Shown here: positions 51,701-61,400 of the stretch, one piece after another
Layout of the letters: every line of letters starts with the position of its first letter
Numbering within the stretch: position 1 is the first letter of the stretch
Origin: a virus
DNA: 64,000 bases
IMG/VR virus record: IMGVR_UViG_3300020473_002209
Span: 1 to 64,000 of that record
Reading direction: 5' to 3' (one strand)
Notes under the pieces: model-generated
Database searches by the model: none
What the model was told of the DNA's origin: nothing
What the model saw: only the letters and a program-made list of their open reading frames with translations
Position numbers and translations under genes: made by a program

Positions 51701-54320
51701 AATTGGAACGATGATGATGGCCGCTCTCGGTCTTGGTGTCCTCGCGATAGGAGCGTTTGCAGCGTCTCTTGCTGCGAAGGCTTTTGCTTTCGGTCTATCA
51801 TTCTTCGGACCCGGTATGGGTGGCGCACTTCTTGGTAGCATCTTCTTGCTTATTGGCGGTGTCCCGTTTATGTTCGCCGTGCAGGCCTTTAGCGAAGCTA
51901 TTGCCGGTATAAAATTTAAGCCTGTGGCTAAGGCAATGCTCTCGCTGGTCATTCTGGCGGGAGCTGCGGTTTTGGTCGCGTGGATCTTCTCCGCAGGCAT
52001 TGGCGCATTTGCAGTAGGTATTGCAGGCGCCCTCATCGGCATGATTTTTATGAAAGTGCTAGGTGGTCATTTCATGCCTGCGTTAAAAGCAGCCTCAGAA
52101 GAAATTCCTGATGACATGAAAGGTCTAGCGATGAATTTCTTACAGCTGGCGGTCATGTTGCTACCAGCTATTGCTTCTGCGTGGCTACTCGGTGCAGGCA
52201 TCTCGGCATTCATAATGGGTACAATCGGTGCAATCACTGCGATGGCATTCTTTTGGTCGCTGGCTCTTTTTGCAATGCCTGCGATAAAAAGCGCTGCTGA
52301 AACATTCCCTGAAAATATGCAGCAGTCTACAATAGACATGGGTCTACTTGCGATTATGCTCGGTGCAGCAGCTCTTGCTGCGTTGGCTTTTTCATACGGC
52401 GCAGTATTTTTTGTAATAGGAGCACTTGGCGCAGTTACGTCGGTACTATTCTTCGCAGCTTTATCTAAGACGTTCTTGCCAGCGTTTAATAAGTTTATGA
52501 GTAAAGCTGACACTGGCACTATTCTTGAAGGTGCGAAGGTTATGGTCGCGCTAGCGACGGTGATGGTCGCAGCAGCTCTAATGGCTACGCTATCATTGGT
52601 CATGCTAATTTTCGCTAACCCAATCGTTCTATGGCTAGCAAAGAAGGGTCTAAAAGGAACAGCAAAATTTCTTAATGCGCTTGTAGAGCACTTAGGACCA
52701 GCTATTACAAAATTGTCTGCTATGAAAGTAGGTGACCCGTCGCAGCTGAAGAAGCTTGTAGAAGCTATTGCATTAATCCTTGAAGCACTAGGCAAAAATG
52801 TTGATATTGTTATAAAAGTCGCAATGATCCAGGGGTTCTCAAACATGTCCGGTAGCGAGCAGAATATTTTAGCAGATGCTGAAAGTTTTATGACAGCTAT
52901 GTTCGAGGGAATGAAGGGCCTACTTAACACGCTTAGGGCTATGGTCGCCGGTATGAAGGCTGAAGATATTGAGAAGATGGAAGCCATTGGTGGATTGCTT
53001 GGAGCTATTGGTACCCTAATGGAGGCTCTCCAACCCCCACCCGCGCTGATCGACGCGATGGCTGACATGGGCAAAGGCGGTTTCTTTAAGAAAGCGAACC
53101 CGAAAGGCGCAGCAGACATGATGAAGCAATACGGCGCTACAATGTCTATGATTCTTGAGTCAGTGAAAGCTAATATTCCACCAATGATTAAAGAGATCTT
53201 GGCCATTGATATTGGAGATGACCCCAAGCTAGCTGAGGCAAAAGCCAAGGTTGTTGGTGAAGCGATGGGTGGAGCCGCTAAGCTTGTAGAGGCAATCGGT
53301 GGTATCGCCCAGCTCTTCATGGAGCAGAACCAGAGTGAGCAGAGCGGGTTCTTTAGAAAATCCGGTCCAACGATGGCAGACACCCTTGCTTCTATGAGTC
53401 CAGTATTTGATTATATTTTTAAAGCGATCAAAGGTAACCTACCAGGTATTGTCACAGCAGTTATAGAAGCTGTGCCTGAAGGTATCGATGCAAAAGCCGC
53501 GGAAGCCAAGATCGCAATTGTTGCAGGAGCCATGGAAGCTGTTTCAAACTTTGCTTCTGCCATCGGTACTGTCGCTGAGCTAATGCCTCCCGCCGGTGGG
53601 AGCTTCTTTAAGAAGGGTAAGACGATGGCGGAGCGCTCTCAAGAGATGATGATGATCGTTAAGAGCGTTGTGAACGCAGTCCGTGCGTACTTGCCGCCCT
53701 TGATCAAAGCAGTGCTAGATATCCCGATTGAGGGTGATCCAAAAGCGAATATGGCGAAGCTTGAAGTGATTGGAAAAGCCATGGGTATTGTTGCAGACTT
53801 CGCTAATGTTGTCGGCCAGTTAGCCGGAATGTCAGCGCCTGAAGATATATCCTCAATGATGGGTGGGTGGATCACAGCGATCCAGGATGCGCTTGTTGGT
53901 GGTGATGCAAACATGAATACGTTCTTCACAACACTTGGTACATTCAACTACGATGAAGCTGCGGTAGGAAAGCTTGACGGTGCAATCTGTACCATAAATA
54001 AAATGGCTGAATTTGCGACTGCGCTTGGAAACCTCCAGGTAATCGGCGCGGAAGGCGGCGGACTCGGAGCCGGTGTTGCAGCTATGGTTGCAGAAGTTAA
54101 TGCTGCGCTAGTCGCATTAAGTACTCTTGAGGCCATCGACGCTAACGTGGCATTAGAGAACTTTGCTGGTGCAATTGGTAATGGTGGTGGAGAATTTACG
54201 ATTACGAATGAGCCTGTTCAGATTACAATCAATATGAACGTTACAATGGATGCGAACAAGGTTGGTAAAGTCCTGGTTGATAAGTCAGTTATGACGTCGC
54301 CACTGGCTGCAGCTGAGTAG
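48762..54320 (+). CDS. Tail tape measure protein
   Basis: The 1,852-residue protein is the longest in the window and lies downstream of the tube and chaperone-like genes. The N-terminal ~120 residues are helical (AQLDIQNQINQVLAERAGIL). A Gly/Ala/Met-rich helical part follows. From about 806 to 1,285 there is a long series of hydrophobic membrane-type segments (SFLPAMVVFALGLVAVAAVL), including two similar GGVAFTxAxGxIGxAV units. The C-terminal part has three ~85-residue repeats (1,439-1,691). Tape measures set tail length at about 0.15 nm per residue and leave the tail ahead of DNA; the hydrophobic part often enters the membrane. T4 gp29 has only about 590 residues. Confidence 0.9.
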   Translation: MADDTKEAQAQLDIQNQINQVLAERAGILDAQAKQLSGQVQLAAELCKALECKDLEQVSSRLEEINSGLKDAANNASSFSSAGGAIQQSMDQGGVATQSAMSKVSDFVNELDTTKVAAAGAAVGISKGMKSAGASIQMAAASAIQMAKNLAAVGKSIISMPFKMLGGLTDMAAAGGGGVSALRQEMEKVRGEFGDLATGEGKAVMDGFSDLTSASGALAQSGLNVSQVFGRGSAGMAAALAAVSEIAQEAGSSFHMLSESIAANAGQMVMMQKGLGMTNASLVEMTRQAQLAGKDVGEMLTETASMAIKMGDKFGISAKTMGKNMASLTENFESLGKMSTKQLGATAAYMAKLGLEAKDLQGIVDGFDNFEDAAASAGQLNQAFGMQIDAMEMMNEQDPAARMDMMRDAFHQTGKSVEDMTRQEKALLAEQMNLSVSAMENALAAENQGVSYSELSEGAEDAEEEALTQEQAMSKLADSIEKMTEGGGQGVQGFFDAFSKGFMKGLKDSKAFQDVLKAIRKALKIVFQFGKQVGKMFADLMGEMGVWEGIKDLFDPKDLRNLLGINEKGGLTGTGLLGIFKKFKDALSGKGTYSPQQMAEDMGKEFSNFFSAKGPAFSKLKEAFAKGIQMIGAVIAGLIPFVLGKLTDMMNGMADALRNPSGLGDAASSGIGGAIIGALMQIGDALMAALPSLIAGILNLLSAAAMNPTVWKVAGAYFGFMIMKSLLMGAIMAAKAALFQVVVGKISSLMTGATDKAAAGAEKGGKSGQKMGKAFKKGMSNMAKGLKSFVQKIAEIKPGDIMKAMINMTLMALSFLPAMVVFALGLVAVAAVLSLVKFSTLVKGLVGIAMGAVALQFVANAAMLIQPSLILPAIVGLLAGSLLLVVGGVAFTLAMGVIGMAVQTVGVGTIMAGALGLASLAIGSIAVALALIPFSILGLLAPLAILAAHGLQIGAWMLAVGGVAFTEAVGAIGNAVKSVGIGTMMMAALGLGVLAIGAFAASLAAKAFAFGLSFFGPGMGGALLGSIFLLIGGVPFMFAVQAFSEAIAGIKFKPVAKAMLSLVILAGAAVLVAWIFSAGIGAFAVGIAGALIGMIFMKVLGGHFMPALKAASEEIPDDMKGLAMNFLQLAVMLLPAIASAWLLGAGISAFIMGTIGAITAMAFFWSLALFAMPAIKSAAETFPENMQQSTIDMGLLAIMLGAAALAALAFSYGAVFFVIGALGAVTSVLFFAALSKTFLPAFNKFMSKADTGTILEGAKVMVALATVMVAAALMATLSLVMLIFANPIVLWLAKKGLKGTAKFLNALVEHLGPAITKLSAMKVGDPSQLKKLVEAIALILEALGKNVDIVIKVAMIQGFSNMSGSEQNILADAESFMTAMFEGMKGLLNTLRAMVAGMKAEDIEKMEAIGGLLGAIGTLMEALQPPPALIDAMADMGKGGFFKKANPKGAADMMKQYGATMSMILESVKANIPPMIKEILAIDIGDDPKLAEAKAKVVGEAMGGAAKLVEAIGGIAQLFMEQNQSEQSGFFRKSGPTMADTLASMSPVFDYIFKAIKGNLPGIVTAVIEAVPEGIDAKAAEAKIAIVAGAMEAVSNFASAIGTVAELMPPAGGSFFKKGKTMAERSQEMMMIVKSVVNAVRAYLPPLIKAVLDIPIEGDPKANMAKLEVIGKAMGIVADFANVVGQLAGMSAPEDISSMMGGWITAIQDALVGGDANMNTFFTTLGTFNYDEAAVGKLDGAICTINKMAEFATALGNLQVIGAEGGGLGAGVAAMVAEVNAALVALSTLEAIDANVALENFAGAIGNGGGEFTITNEPVQITINMNVTMDANKVGKVLVDKSVMTSPLAAAE
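53076..53835 (+). repeat. Three diverged repeats in the tape measure C-terminal region
   Basis: Three successive units of about 85 residues each begin with a GFFKK / GFFRK / SFFKK motif. A Met-rich helix (ATMSMILESVK, PVFDYIFKAIK, MMIVKSVVNAVR), a PxxIxxxL/V turn and an AKxxVxGxAMG-type helix ending in an A-V/I-G-x-x-A-x-L segment follow. The repeats are protein-level only; DNA identity is low. Confidence 0.65.
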
Positions 54321-54328
54321 GAGTCAAG

Positions 54329-54574
54329 ATGAGTGATGAAAAGAAAATAGAGATTGATCTAGAAACCGAAGAGCCAGAAGAAGATGAAGAAGAAATCAAT
54401 CTAGAAGACTTCAGCGAAGATGAGCTAAAGGCAGCTAATGAGCAAATGCGAGAGTATTGGGAAAACGCTTTTACGCCAGATGTTGCAGATCTTGAAAAAA
54501 AGATTCACGCTCTTGCCTCCGATAATGCGTTTATGAGTAAATTTATCACCAGAATACTTAAAGAAGTGGAGTAG
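54329..54574 (+). CDS. Small acidic protein after tape measure
   Basis: The 81-residue protein is very acidic in its first half (LETEEPEEDEEEINLEDFSE) and helical after (DLEKKIHALASDNAFMSKFI). AGGAG precedes ATG, and the spacing of 8 bases from the tape measure stop suggests coupling. No family is recognised. Its charge and place suggest a tail assembly partner or chaperone, but that is a guess from context. Confidence 0.55.
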   Translation: MSDEKKIEIDLETEEPEEDEEEINLEDFSEDELKAANEQMREYWENAFTPDVADLEKKIHALASDNAFMSKFITRILKEVE

Positions 54575-54580
54575 CTTTAG

Positions 54581-57500
54581 ATGAGTACCGATGACATAAA
54601 TGGCGAAACCTATACCCCCGAAGGAACGGGGCCAGATGGTCAAGTTGTCATTGGTGATGACCTCAAGGAGGAAGCTCGCGAAACGCTGGCGTCCTATTTG
54701 AGCTCTCTTACAACAGACCCCCAAAATCGAAATGCGTTTCCTGTAGACCCAGCTACTCCCCTCAATGAATTCTCTCTTCGTCAAGCAGATGGTACCCCTT
54801 CAGAATTTACCACAGGGGGAAATGACGGGACAGAAGGGTTCACAGACACGATGCCAGAGGGAGATACTTCATCTGCTGCAGCTGTCGCAGTTTTTGAGAC
54901 CCTTAGTAATTCTGGGAAATTTAATCCGGGTATCGGAGATTGGTTAGATAAAAATACTCAAGAAGACGGTCATAATTTGCTTCGTGATGTTGCATCGACT
55001 TTTGAGAACAATGAGCCCGGAGTAGGCGATTCGTCAGGACAGTCATCATTCCCAAACCCGTCAGGCGCAACCCCGATGCAAGCGAAGATATCTCAAGTCT
55101 TGCAGGACACAAACCGCTTTGATCCCATGCCGACGACACCGTACATAAAGGATAATGAATTCTCTGAGCCTGGTATTCCCGTTGAGCAAGGTGCGTATGG
55201 TATCTATGATAAAGATGCAGATAGAACCAGTATTAAAAACATGCAAAGGATCGCGTACTCTGCGCTTATGAGACAGACCGGTCACAATATGGGCACGGCT
55301 CAATCTCCAATCAGCGCCGCTGCACAAACCGCCGCGTTGCTCCCCAACGGTGTACAGGTTGGTAGAAAGAAGGTTAGTACGTACAAGCTTAGACCAGTAT
55401 CAGCGTATGCTGCACCAGACCGCCCGCATGTGGTTGATGGTCACCTCGAATATAGTGATATTGATGGTTCGCCTCTTTCTTCTCAAAAGAGTTTTGGCGT
55501 ACTTAATAACCCATTTGAGCCTTTTGCATCTGCACGCCCTGGTGCAGCATTGTCTCAAATGACTACTGCTGCCATGGCATTCGCAGAAATATTAGTGGCT
55601 GCAGCCGTATTCGGTGCAATAATGACGGTTATTCAGACAGCAGCAGCCTCTACTTCAATTGAGAAAAAGCCGAGCCAAATGAAAAAAGGGCAATACAGGA
55701 TTGCGTCCGGTACTGCAAAGCTGCTTAAATTAATGGGGGTACCAGAGACGAACCAACCTATGTGGCGCTGCGTGTGTTATGGAATATTGGCATTTTTCAA
55801 GATAGCTCCTTCATCTGTTCCATCTATCCCCTCCGGCGGCGGCGGCGGTCCAGGACCAATTGCTCTGTGGTGGTCTGCTGTTCTTTTAGGTTCTGGTGGA
55901 AACATTTATACTCTTTTCACTTCTGCGATGAAGAGTCATGGTTATTATGCTACGATTCTGAGAAGCGTAAGAAGAGACTTGGAGCAGCTGTTGAGCGATT
56001 TATCGCCGACAGACCCTCCATCGATGTTTAATACCATCATGCATCTCAATGACTATTCTTCATGGAGGTTCATGTGCGCTTTAGCCGTGATGGGTGATCG
56101 GTTCTTAGATGCGAAGACCAAGAGGTTCGCTATCGTTCCCTCGATATCGGGTATGCCAATGAACGGACAAACTCGTCAGGGAAAGAGCAGAGCGTTTGGT
56201 GGTCAAATGAGGTTAGCTTGGCGCCACCGTGGTGTACCTTCATTGGTCTTGCTTCCACAGAAATATGCAAATGCTTATTCGCTATACGGCTTTATGCCGG
56301 GATACGCTAGAAAGAATATGCACGTGATAGGTGATAAGACAAATTCTCCTGGACAATATTTTAATAATCATGGGCCCGAAGAGATGGGACTCCCTCCAGG
56401 AACGCCAAGCCAGCGTAGGCGAAAGGTAATCCAGCGCGACACCCACCGGTTGACGACGGAGGATGTAACACAAATAGAGAATGAATTAGACTCCGAATAC
56501 ATGCCGTTTTATTTTCACGATTTGAGAACGAACGAAGTCATCGCATTCCAGGCATTTATAGAAGATGTAAAAGATTCATATTCTGTTAGTTATGCAGAGT
56601 CCTCTGGTTACGGTCGAATTGATCCGGTTCGTATATATCAAAACACTTCTAGAACTATTTCCGTTTCATGGGTGATGGTAGCAACAGGGCCAAAAGACTT
56701 CGATTCGATGTGGTGGAGTATCAATAAATTGGTCTCAATGTGTTATCCACAGTTTTCGATGGGTAAGCCAGTGAAGGCGGGTTCGAAAAAGTTCGTTATG
56801 CCATTCTCTCAAATTCCAACTGCTTCCCCGCTCATCCGTCTCCGCGTCGGTGATGTAGTACGAAGTAATTACAGCAGATTTAACCTCGCTAGAATTTTTG
56901 GTATGTCTGAAGCGATACCTGCTGCGTCAGCTTACGCGTCTCCGAGCGGCACGACAATCGATGATACCAATAGGGCAGAGTGGGAAGGCGCTCCATTCGA
57001 CTTAACATACATGGAAGAAGCCGAAGCAGCAGTTGAGATGGCAGAAGCCGCCGCCGAAGCAGCAGGTGCATCAGTAGAGTTATCCATAGATTTACACGTA
57101 CTCTTTGAACCAACCGAGCATGCCGACATGGATGCTGGTTACATCCCATGGGATACTAGTGGGTTAGGCCTCGGCGTCGCAATGCTGCAGGCTAATTCTG
57201 AGGGTTATACAACATACGATATGGACGAAAGCTGGACTCACCCTGGTACACCATACCCTGTTGGTGATTGGGCAACATTTTTCCCGCCACCCACTGCTAC
57301 GTCGGGGATCAATATTGAAGATACCCCATTTCTTTCTAGAACGCACGCTGACATGAAAGTACAGATTCTTGCTAGAAGAGTTTCAGATGAGTTCGGTGAT
57401 TTCGTTGATGGTTCTCCATGGGGAGATGGCGATGATCCGATGAATACTGAGACTAGCGTAAATGAAGACCTCGTCGAAGCCGGCCAATACGCAGAGTACC

Positions 57501-58123
57501 TTGTAACTCCGGTAGATATTGACGATCCTGGTGATCCATGGGGCCCTGTAAGCGCAAAGATGCATACTCATGCGTATGTTGTAACGTCTGTAGACATGTA
57601 TCCAATTTATCCAGACCCACCCGAACCAACAGTGCCGCCTGTAAATGTTACTCTCGAAGAACAGGTGTTTGATATATATGACTTCTTCCGGCCTGATAAA
57701 AACGCTGTTGTAAGATCTTTTGAATCAGCAGGGGGTCGAGGTCTCGCAGGAGTTATAACAAGCTTCGATATGGACTGGAAAGATTCAATGTGGGACATGA
57801 GAGATATTAGCAGAAGAGCGCCCACGATGATCAGGTGTAGTATTAATTTTAGTCCAATCCACGATATCGTTCCAGGCCTCGACAACAACGGCGCAATGCG
57901 CGCGTACAACTATCCTGTTGGAAAAATCAACAGCGGTATGGCAGAAGACTTCTACAGTCCCGGCGCGGGTCGGACAGTGCCTGGTGGCCGCATGAGCGTT
58001 CATCGTGGTACGTATGTCGATGATGATGCTAACATTGATACAGTCGAAGGGTTCAAGGATACCGTTACAGACGGTTACGGCGCTGGTGGCGCCGGTAGTG
58101 ATCCGACGGGCGGTACCCCATAA
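54581..58123 (+). CDS. Large virion structural protein, probably hub/baseplate
   Basis: This is a 1,180-residue protein. The N-terminal ~270 residues are polar and likely flexible. A hydrophobic stretch follows near 325-355 (AAMAFAEILVAAAVFGAIMT). A conserved central block near 640-780 contains PFYFHDLRTNEVIAFQAF, SYAESSGYGRIDPVRIYQNT and FSQIPTASPLIRLRVGDVV, which I recognise from structural proteins encoded after the tape measure in marine T4-like phages. An Ala/Glu helix (about 808-828) interrupts the C-terminal part. Its place between tape measure and a LysM/gp53-like gene supports a hub or baseplate role. No enzyme motif is visible. Confidence 0.6.
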   Translation: MSTDDINGETYTPEGTGPDGQVVIGDDLKEEARETLASYLSSLTTDPQNRNAFPVDPATPLNEFSLRQADGTPSEFTTGGNDGTEGFTDTMPEGDTSSAAAVAVFETLSNSGKFNPGIGDWLDKNTQEDGHNLLRDVASTFENNEPGVGDSSGQSSFPNPSGATPMQAKISQVLQDTNRFDPMPTTPYIKDNEFSEPGIPVEQGAYGIYDKDADRTSIKNMQRIAYSALMRQTGHNMGTAQSPISAAAQTAALLPNGVQVGRKKVSTYKLRPVSAYAAPDRPHVVDGHLEYSDIDGSPLSSQKSFGVLNNPFEPFASARPGAALSQMTTAAMAFAEILVAAAVFGAIMTVIQTAAASTSIEKKPSQMKKGQYRIASGTAKLLKLMGVPETNQPMWRCVCYGILAFFKIAPSSVPSIPSGGGGGPGPIALWWSAVLLGSGGNIYTLFTSAMKSHGYYATILRSVRRDLEQLLSDLSPTDPPSMFNTIMHLNDYSSWRFMCALAVMGDRFLDAKTKRFAIVPSISGMPMNGQTRQGKSRAFGGQMRLAWRHRGVPSLVLLPQKYANAYSLYGFMPGYARKNMHVIGDKTNSPGQYFNNHGPEEMGLPPGTPSQRRRKVIQRDTHRLTTEDVTQIENELDSEYMPFYFHDLRTNEVIAFQAFIEDVKDSYSVSYAESSGYGRIDPVRIYQNTSRTISVSWVMVATGPKDFDSMWWSINKLVSMCYPQFSMGKPVKAGSKKFVMPFSQIPTASPLIRLRVGDVVRSNYSRFNLARIFGMSEAIPAASAYASPSGTTIDDTNRAEWEGAPFDLTYMEEAEAAVEMAEAAAEAAGASVELSIDLHVLFEPTEHADMDAGYIPWDTSGLGLGVAMLQANSEGYTTYDMDESWTHPGTPYPVGDWATFFPPPTATSGINIEDTPFLSRTHADMKVQILARRVSDEFGDFVDGSPWGDGDDPMNTETSVNEDLVEAGQYAEYLVTPVDIDDPGDPWGPVSAKMHTHAYVVTSVDMYPIYPDPPEPTVPPVNVTLEEQVFDIYDFFRPDKNAVVRSFESAGGRGLAGVITSFDMDWKDSMWDMRDISRRAPTMIRCSINFSPIHDIVPGLDNNGAMRAYNYPVGKINSGMAEDFYSPGAGRTVPGGRMSVHRGTYVDDDANIDTVEGFKDTVTDGYGAGGAGSDPTGGTP

Positions 58124-58140
58124 TGAGGAGAAATTAGCAT

Positions 58141-58437
58141 ATGCCGATAAATCGATACCAGAGAGCTCCGAAATTAAGGCTCGGAAAATTTTACGGGACG
58201 TGGGATGCTTGCTACATAATATCTGTTGCAGTCGCTTCTGGCAAAATATCCTGGAAGGGCCACGTAACTGTAGAGGCTGAGCGTCTAGACATTATTGCTG
58301 GCGATATGTACGGTGATGGTACACTGTGGTGGGTGATCGCAGGTGCAAGCGGTATTGGGTGGGGATTGCAGGTTCCACCAGGCATCTACCTTAAGATTCC
58401 TACAGACATAGGCCAGATTCAAGCGTTATTAGGATGA
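58141..58437 (+). CDS. LysM-like baseplate protein (gp53 / tail protein X type)
   Basis: The 98-residue protein ends in a LysM-like module: ERLDIIAGDMYGDGTLWWVI, AGASGI and VPPGIYLKIP, the pattern of P2 tail protein X and of the C-terminal part of T4 wedge protein gp53. LysM folds bind glycan, but in baseplates this one serves structural contacts. ATGAGGAG lies just upstream of ATG, and it is flanked by two large structural genes (gaps 17 and 3 bases). Fairly sure of the fold; gp53 versus gpX is not decided. Confidence 0.75.
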   Translation: MPINRYQRAPKLRLGKFYGTWDACYIISVAVASGKISWKGHVTVEAERLDIIAGDMYGDGTLWWVIAGASGIGWGLQVPPGIYLKIPTDIGQIQALLG

Positions 58438-58440
58438 TAA

Positions 58441-61400
58441 ATGGCTGTTTACGATGATAAATTAGCAGACATTGTAGATAAGCTGGGAAGATACTGGTCT
58501 ATCGTTTCAAAAGAAGACTTTATGGCTTTGCTTGCCTTTGGTGGAGACGATGCAGTGGGCTCTTTTGGGACAGTTGATCTTGATCCCACTCCTGAAATGC
58601 ATAAGGTAATCCGCGCGTTCACTAATTCCACAGAGGGTGGGGTCACAATGATGCAAGCAATGCAAGCGCTCATCGATGCAATGAGCGGAGCAACTGCTGG
58701 AGAAGTCTCTGATATGGTAGACCTTGCGAAGCGCCTTTATCGGATAGTCGGTGAACCAGAAGCTTTCGACACGCTATTACTACCAACGGGCGTGGGATCA
58801 CCGACATGGCCGTCTTTTATTGGTTCGACATATTCTGCAAAAAAATGTATGAAGATTGACGAGGATGGAGAGGGAAAAATTAACGGCGCCTTTGCATCCC
58901 CAACGAAATACACTCCCAATGTTACAGCGCTCCAGGTCTTCAATCCAAAATTAACACCTGCAAAAAGAGATACTGGCGCCGCAGCGCTATGGATGAATTG
59001 TATACCCTCACTTGAATTAAGCAGGTGTCAACCATATCTTGATGTAACTGTTATTTCTCCCAAGAGCGGTGTCGCAGAAGACGGTAGAATTCAAACGATG
59101 GGCATGATGCAATTTTTATTGGGAACATCTCATCCTGTTGATAACACTGCAGATTTCTATATGGCAACTGCGCTCGATGGTTCTGCATTACATGACTTTG
59201 AGCAAGCGCAACAGACGATTGATGCTCAAGCAGACGCTCTCCCACCATCCGACCCGAACTCTGTTGATCCTGACTTTGAAGAACCTGAGATTGCAACTGC
59301 TGGTATGGAGATGTTTACCGCACCCCAGACAATGGTGCCGGTAATCGGAGACGGCCCGAATGCTAGAATGGAAAGGTATGAAGACTATGAAGCGTTTTCT
59401 CAAACACCGGGCTCTGCTCCAGAAGATCAGCCTGAAGTAGGTGGTCGCCGCGGCGCTGGAATAATCGATCCATTTCGACCAATGATGACAATCGAAGATT
59501 TCAGCGTGTCTGTTACACCCTCAAAGGGCTTTATGTCTCATGAGACAGCTGAAATATCTATGATCATGCACGATCGATCACGGCTAACAGAGATATCTGA
59601 GTTCGTGAAGCCTGATCTTTACGGTCACACAGAGCTGTTAATAACGTATGGGTGGTCTCACCCCGACCCGTCAGGTCATACCGACGCGTCTGGGAATGTA
59701 CAGGGAAACTTCTTTGGTACGTTTATAGATCTTAATAAGGTCAAGAAGAAATATATGGTTGTAAACAGCTCTTTTTCATTCGACGAAGTTGGACAAGTTA
59801 AGATCAAGTTAAAGCTTTCCATGAAGGGTTCTGGTAATATTGATACTGCAAACCTTAGCCAGGGAGAGGGCGTCGACAACATAATGCAGGCCCTGAAAGA
59901 CCTTCAAGACGCGATTAAAGTTATTAAAGAGCAGATTATGGCAGATGCAGAAGCTACAGGAGATTCTCAGTCTGCGAAAGATATGTTCGGAAACTCTTTT
60001 ATGTCAGCCGCTTCAGACACCAGTAAAGCAATGACTATGGATCAAGAGACCGCCGATGCTATTAAGTCATTTATTTCAGAGAACAGAAATTCTTCTAATC
60101 CTGCTCAAGAAGAGTTAGCAGACACGCTCACTGACATGTTTGGTAGCGACGGCCAGGGTGGTGTCGTTGCAGAAGCCAAAGCAACAATCGCTGATGCAGT
60201 AGCAGCAAAAATTCAGCACCTCGGTAATATGAGGGGAAGCAACAAAGATCCATTCGCTCGGACTGTTCGTGGCGCAGCAGGTAGCACCCAGTACGTTAAC
60301 GCAAGGTACAATGACGGCAAGTTTGTATCCTTCGGCGCGATGCTAATGTACATGATCGGCAAGCCGCTGGCTTCAACACGAAGATTTGATGAGATCCAAT
60401 TTTGCTTTTATCCAGTGAATGATAAGGCAAGCTATCTTTCAAACCTGACGGTCGCCGACATCCCTATCAGACTTGAAGACTTTAAGAAGAAGTTTGAGGA
60501 AGCTACAAAGACGACAGTCAATATGCCTTTGGGACGGTTCTTAAATTTCGTATCTAAAGAGTTCATTCAAAATCAAGCATCTTATGTGTATGGTCTTTGC
60601 GACCTGTTTGAAACAGACGAAGAAGGCAAGACCGAGATGAAGGAAGAATTCAAAGAAGATGCGACGAAATTAAACGATGAGAAAAAGAAGAGACTTGAAG
60701 ATGCGTATGGTGAGGGTGCAGATATAGCATTTAAGATGCCACGAATTAAGTTCGAGATGCAGGCTGTCCCGTGTAAGCCAGGTACTCACCCTAACGGTAA
60801 GAAGGGTACCATATTAAGGATCCACATATACGATACAGTATGTACTCCCTATACTGCGCTGCACAAGATGATGGGTGCCGCAAGAAGCGATTCTATTGGT
60901 TTAATGTCATCTGCAGCCGGCGGCGTCCCGGGTGAAGTAGAAGCTGCAGCGGGCTCATCGGACGGATGGGACTGCACACATCAGGAAGAATTTATCGAGG
61001 GCCTGGTCGCCGCAATCGAAGCAGGCCTATTAGAATGCGTTCCTCAAGCCAACTACGACGATTTTGAGTCTGGCGCCATAGACATAGAAGACTTTGTGGA
61101 ATCGCAATTTCGTGTCAAGGGCGGCTTCCCTGCGCTCAAAGATTTTATGATGAAGAGTATGCCTTCGATAATCTATGGTAGCTCAAATTCAGCTGTGCTT
61201 TCCGCAGATCTTTCTTCTATGAATAACCCAAAGCTGGCTTCTGTTAACATGCTTCGAGGTGGTATGGGCGGTGGCGACGGTCCTCAGGGGTCAAGAGACG
61301 CAGGGTTACCTCTCCAGACTGCTCCTGTATCGCTTTCACTTACAACTTACGGTTGCCCATTAATCGCGTATGGTCAGCAATTTTTCGTGGATTTTGGGAC

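Noticed and set aside
52067-53383. Long antisense open frame (438 codons) opposite the tape measure gene
   Set aside because: It is a shadow of the Ala/Gly/Met-rich tape measure codon pattern. It has no ribosome binding site, its product is compositionally odd (Ile/Ala/Pro/Ser rich), and no other gene here is on the - strand.
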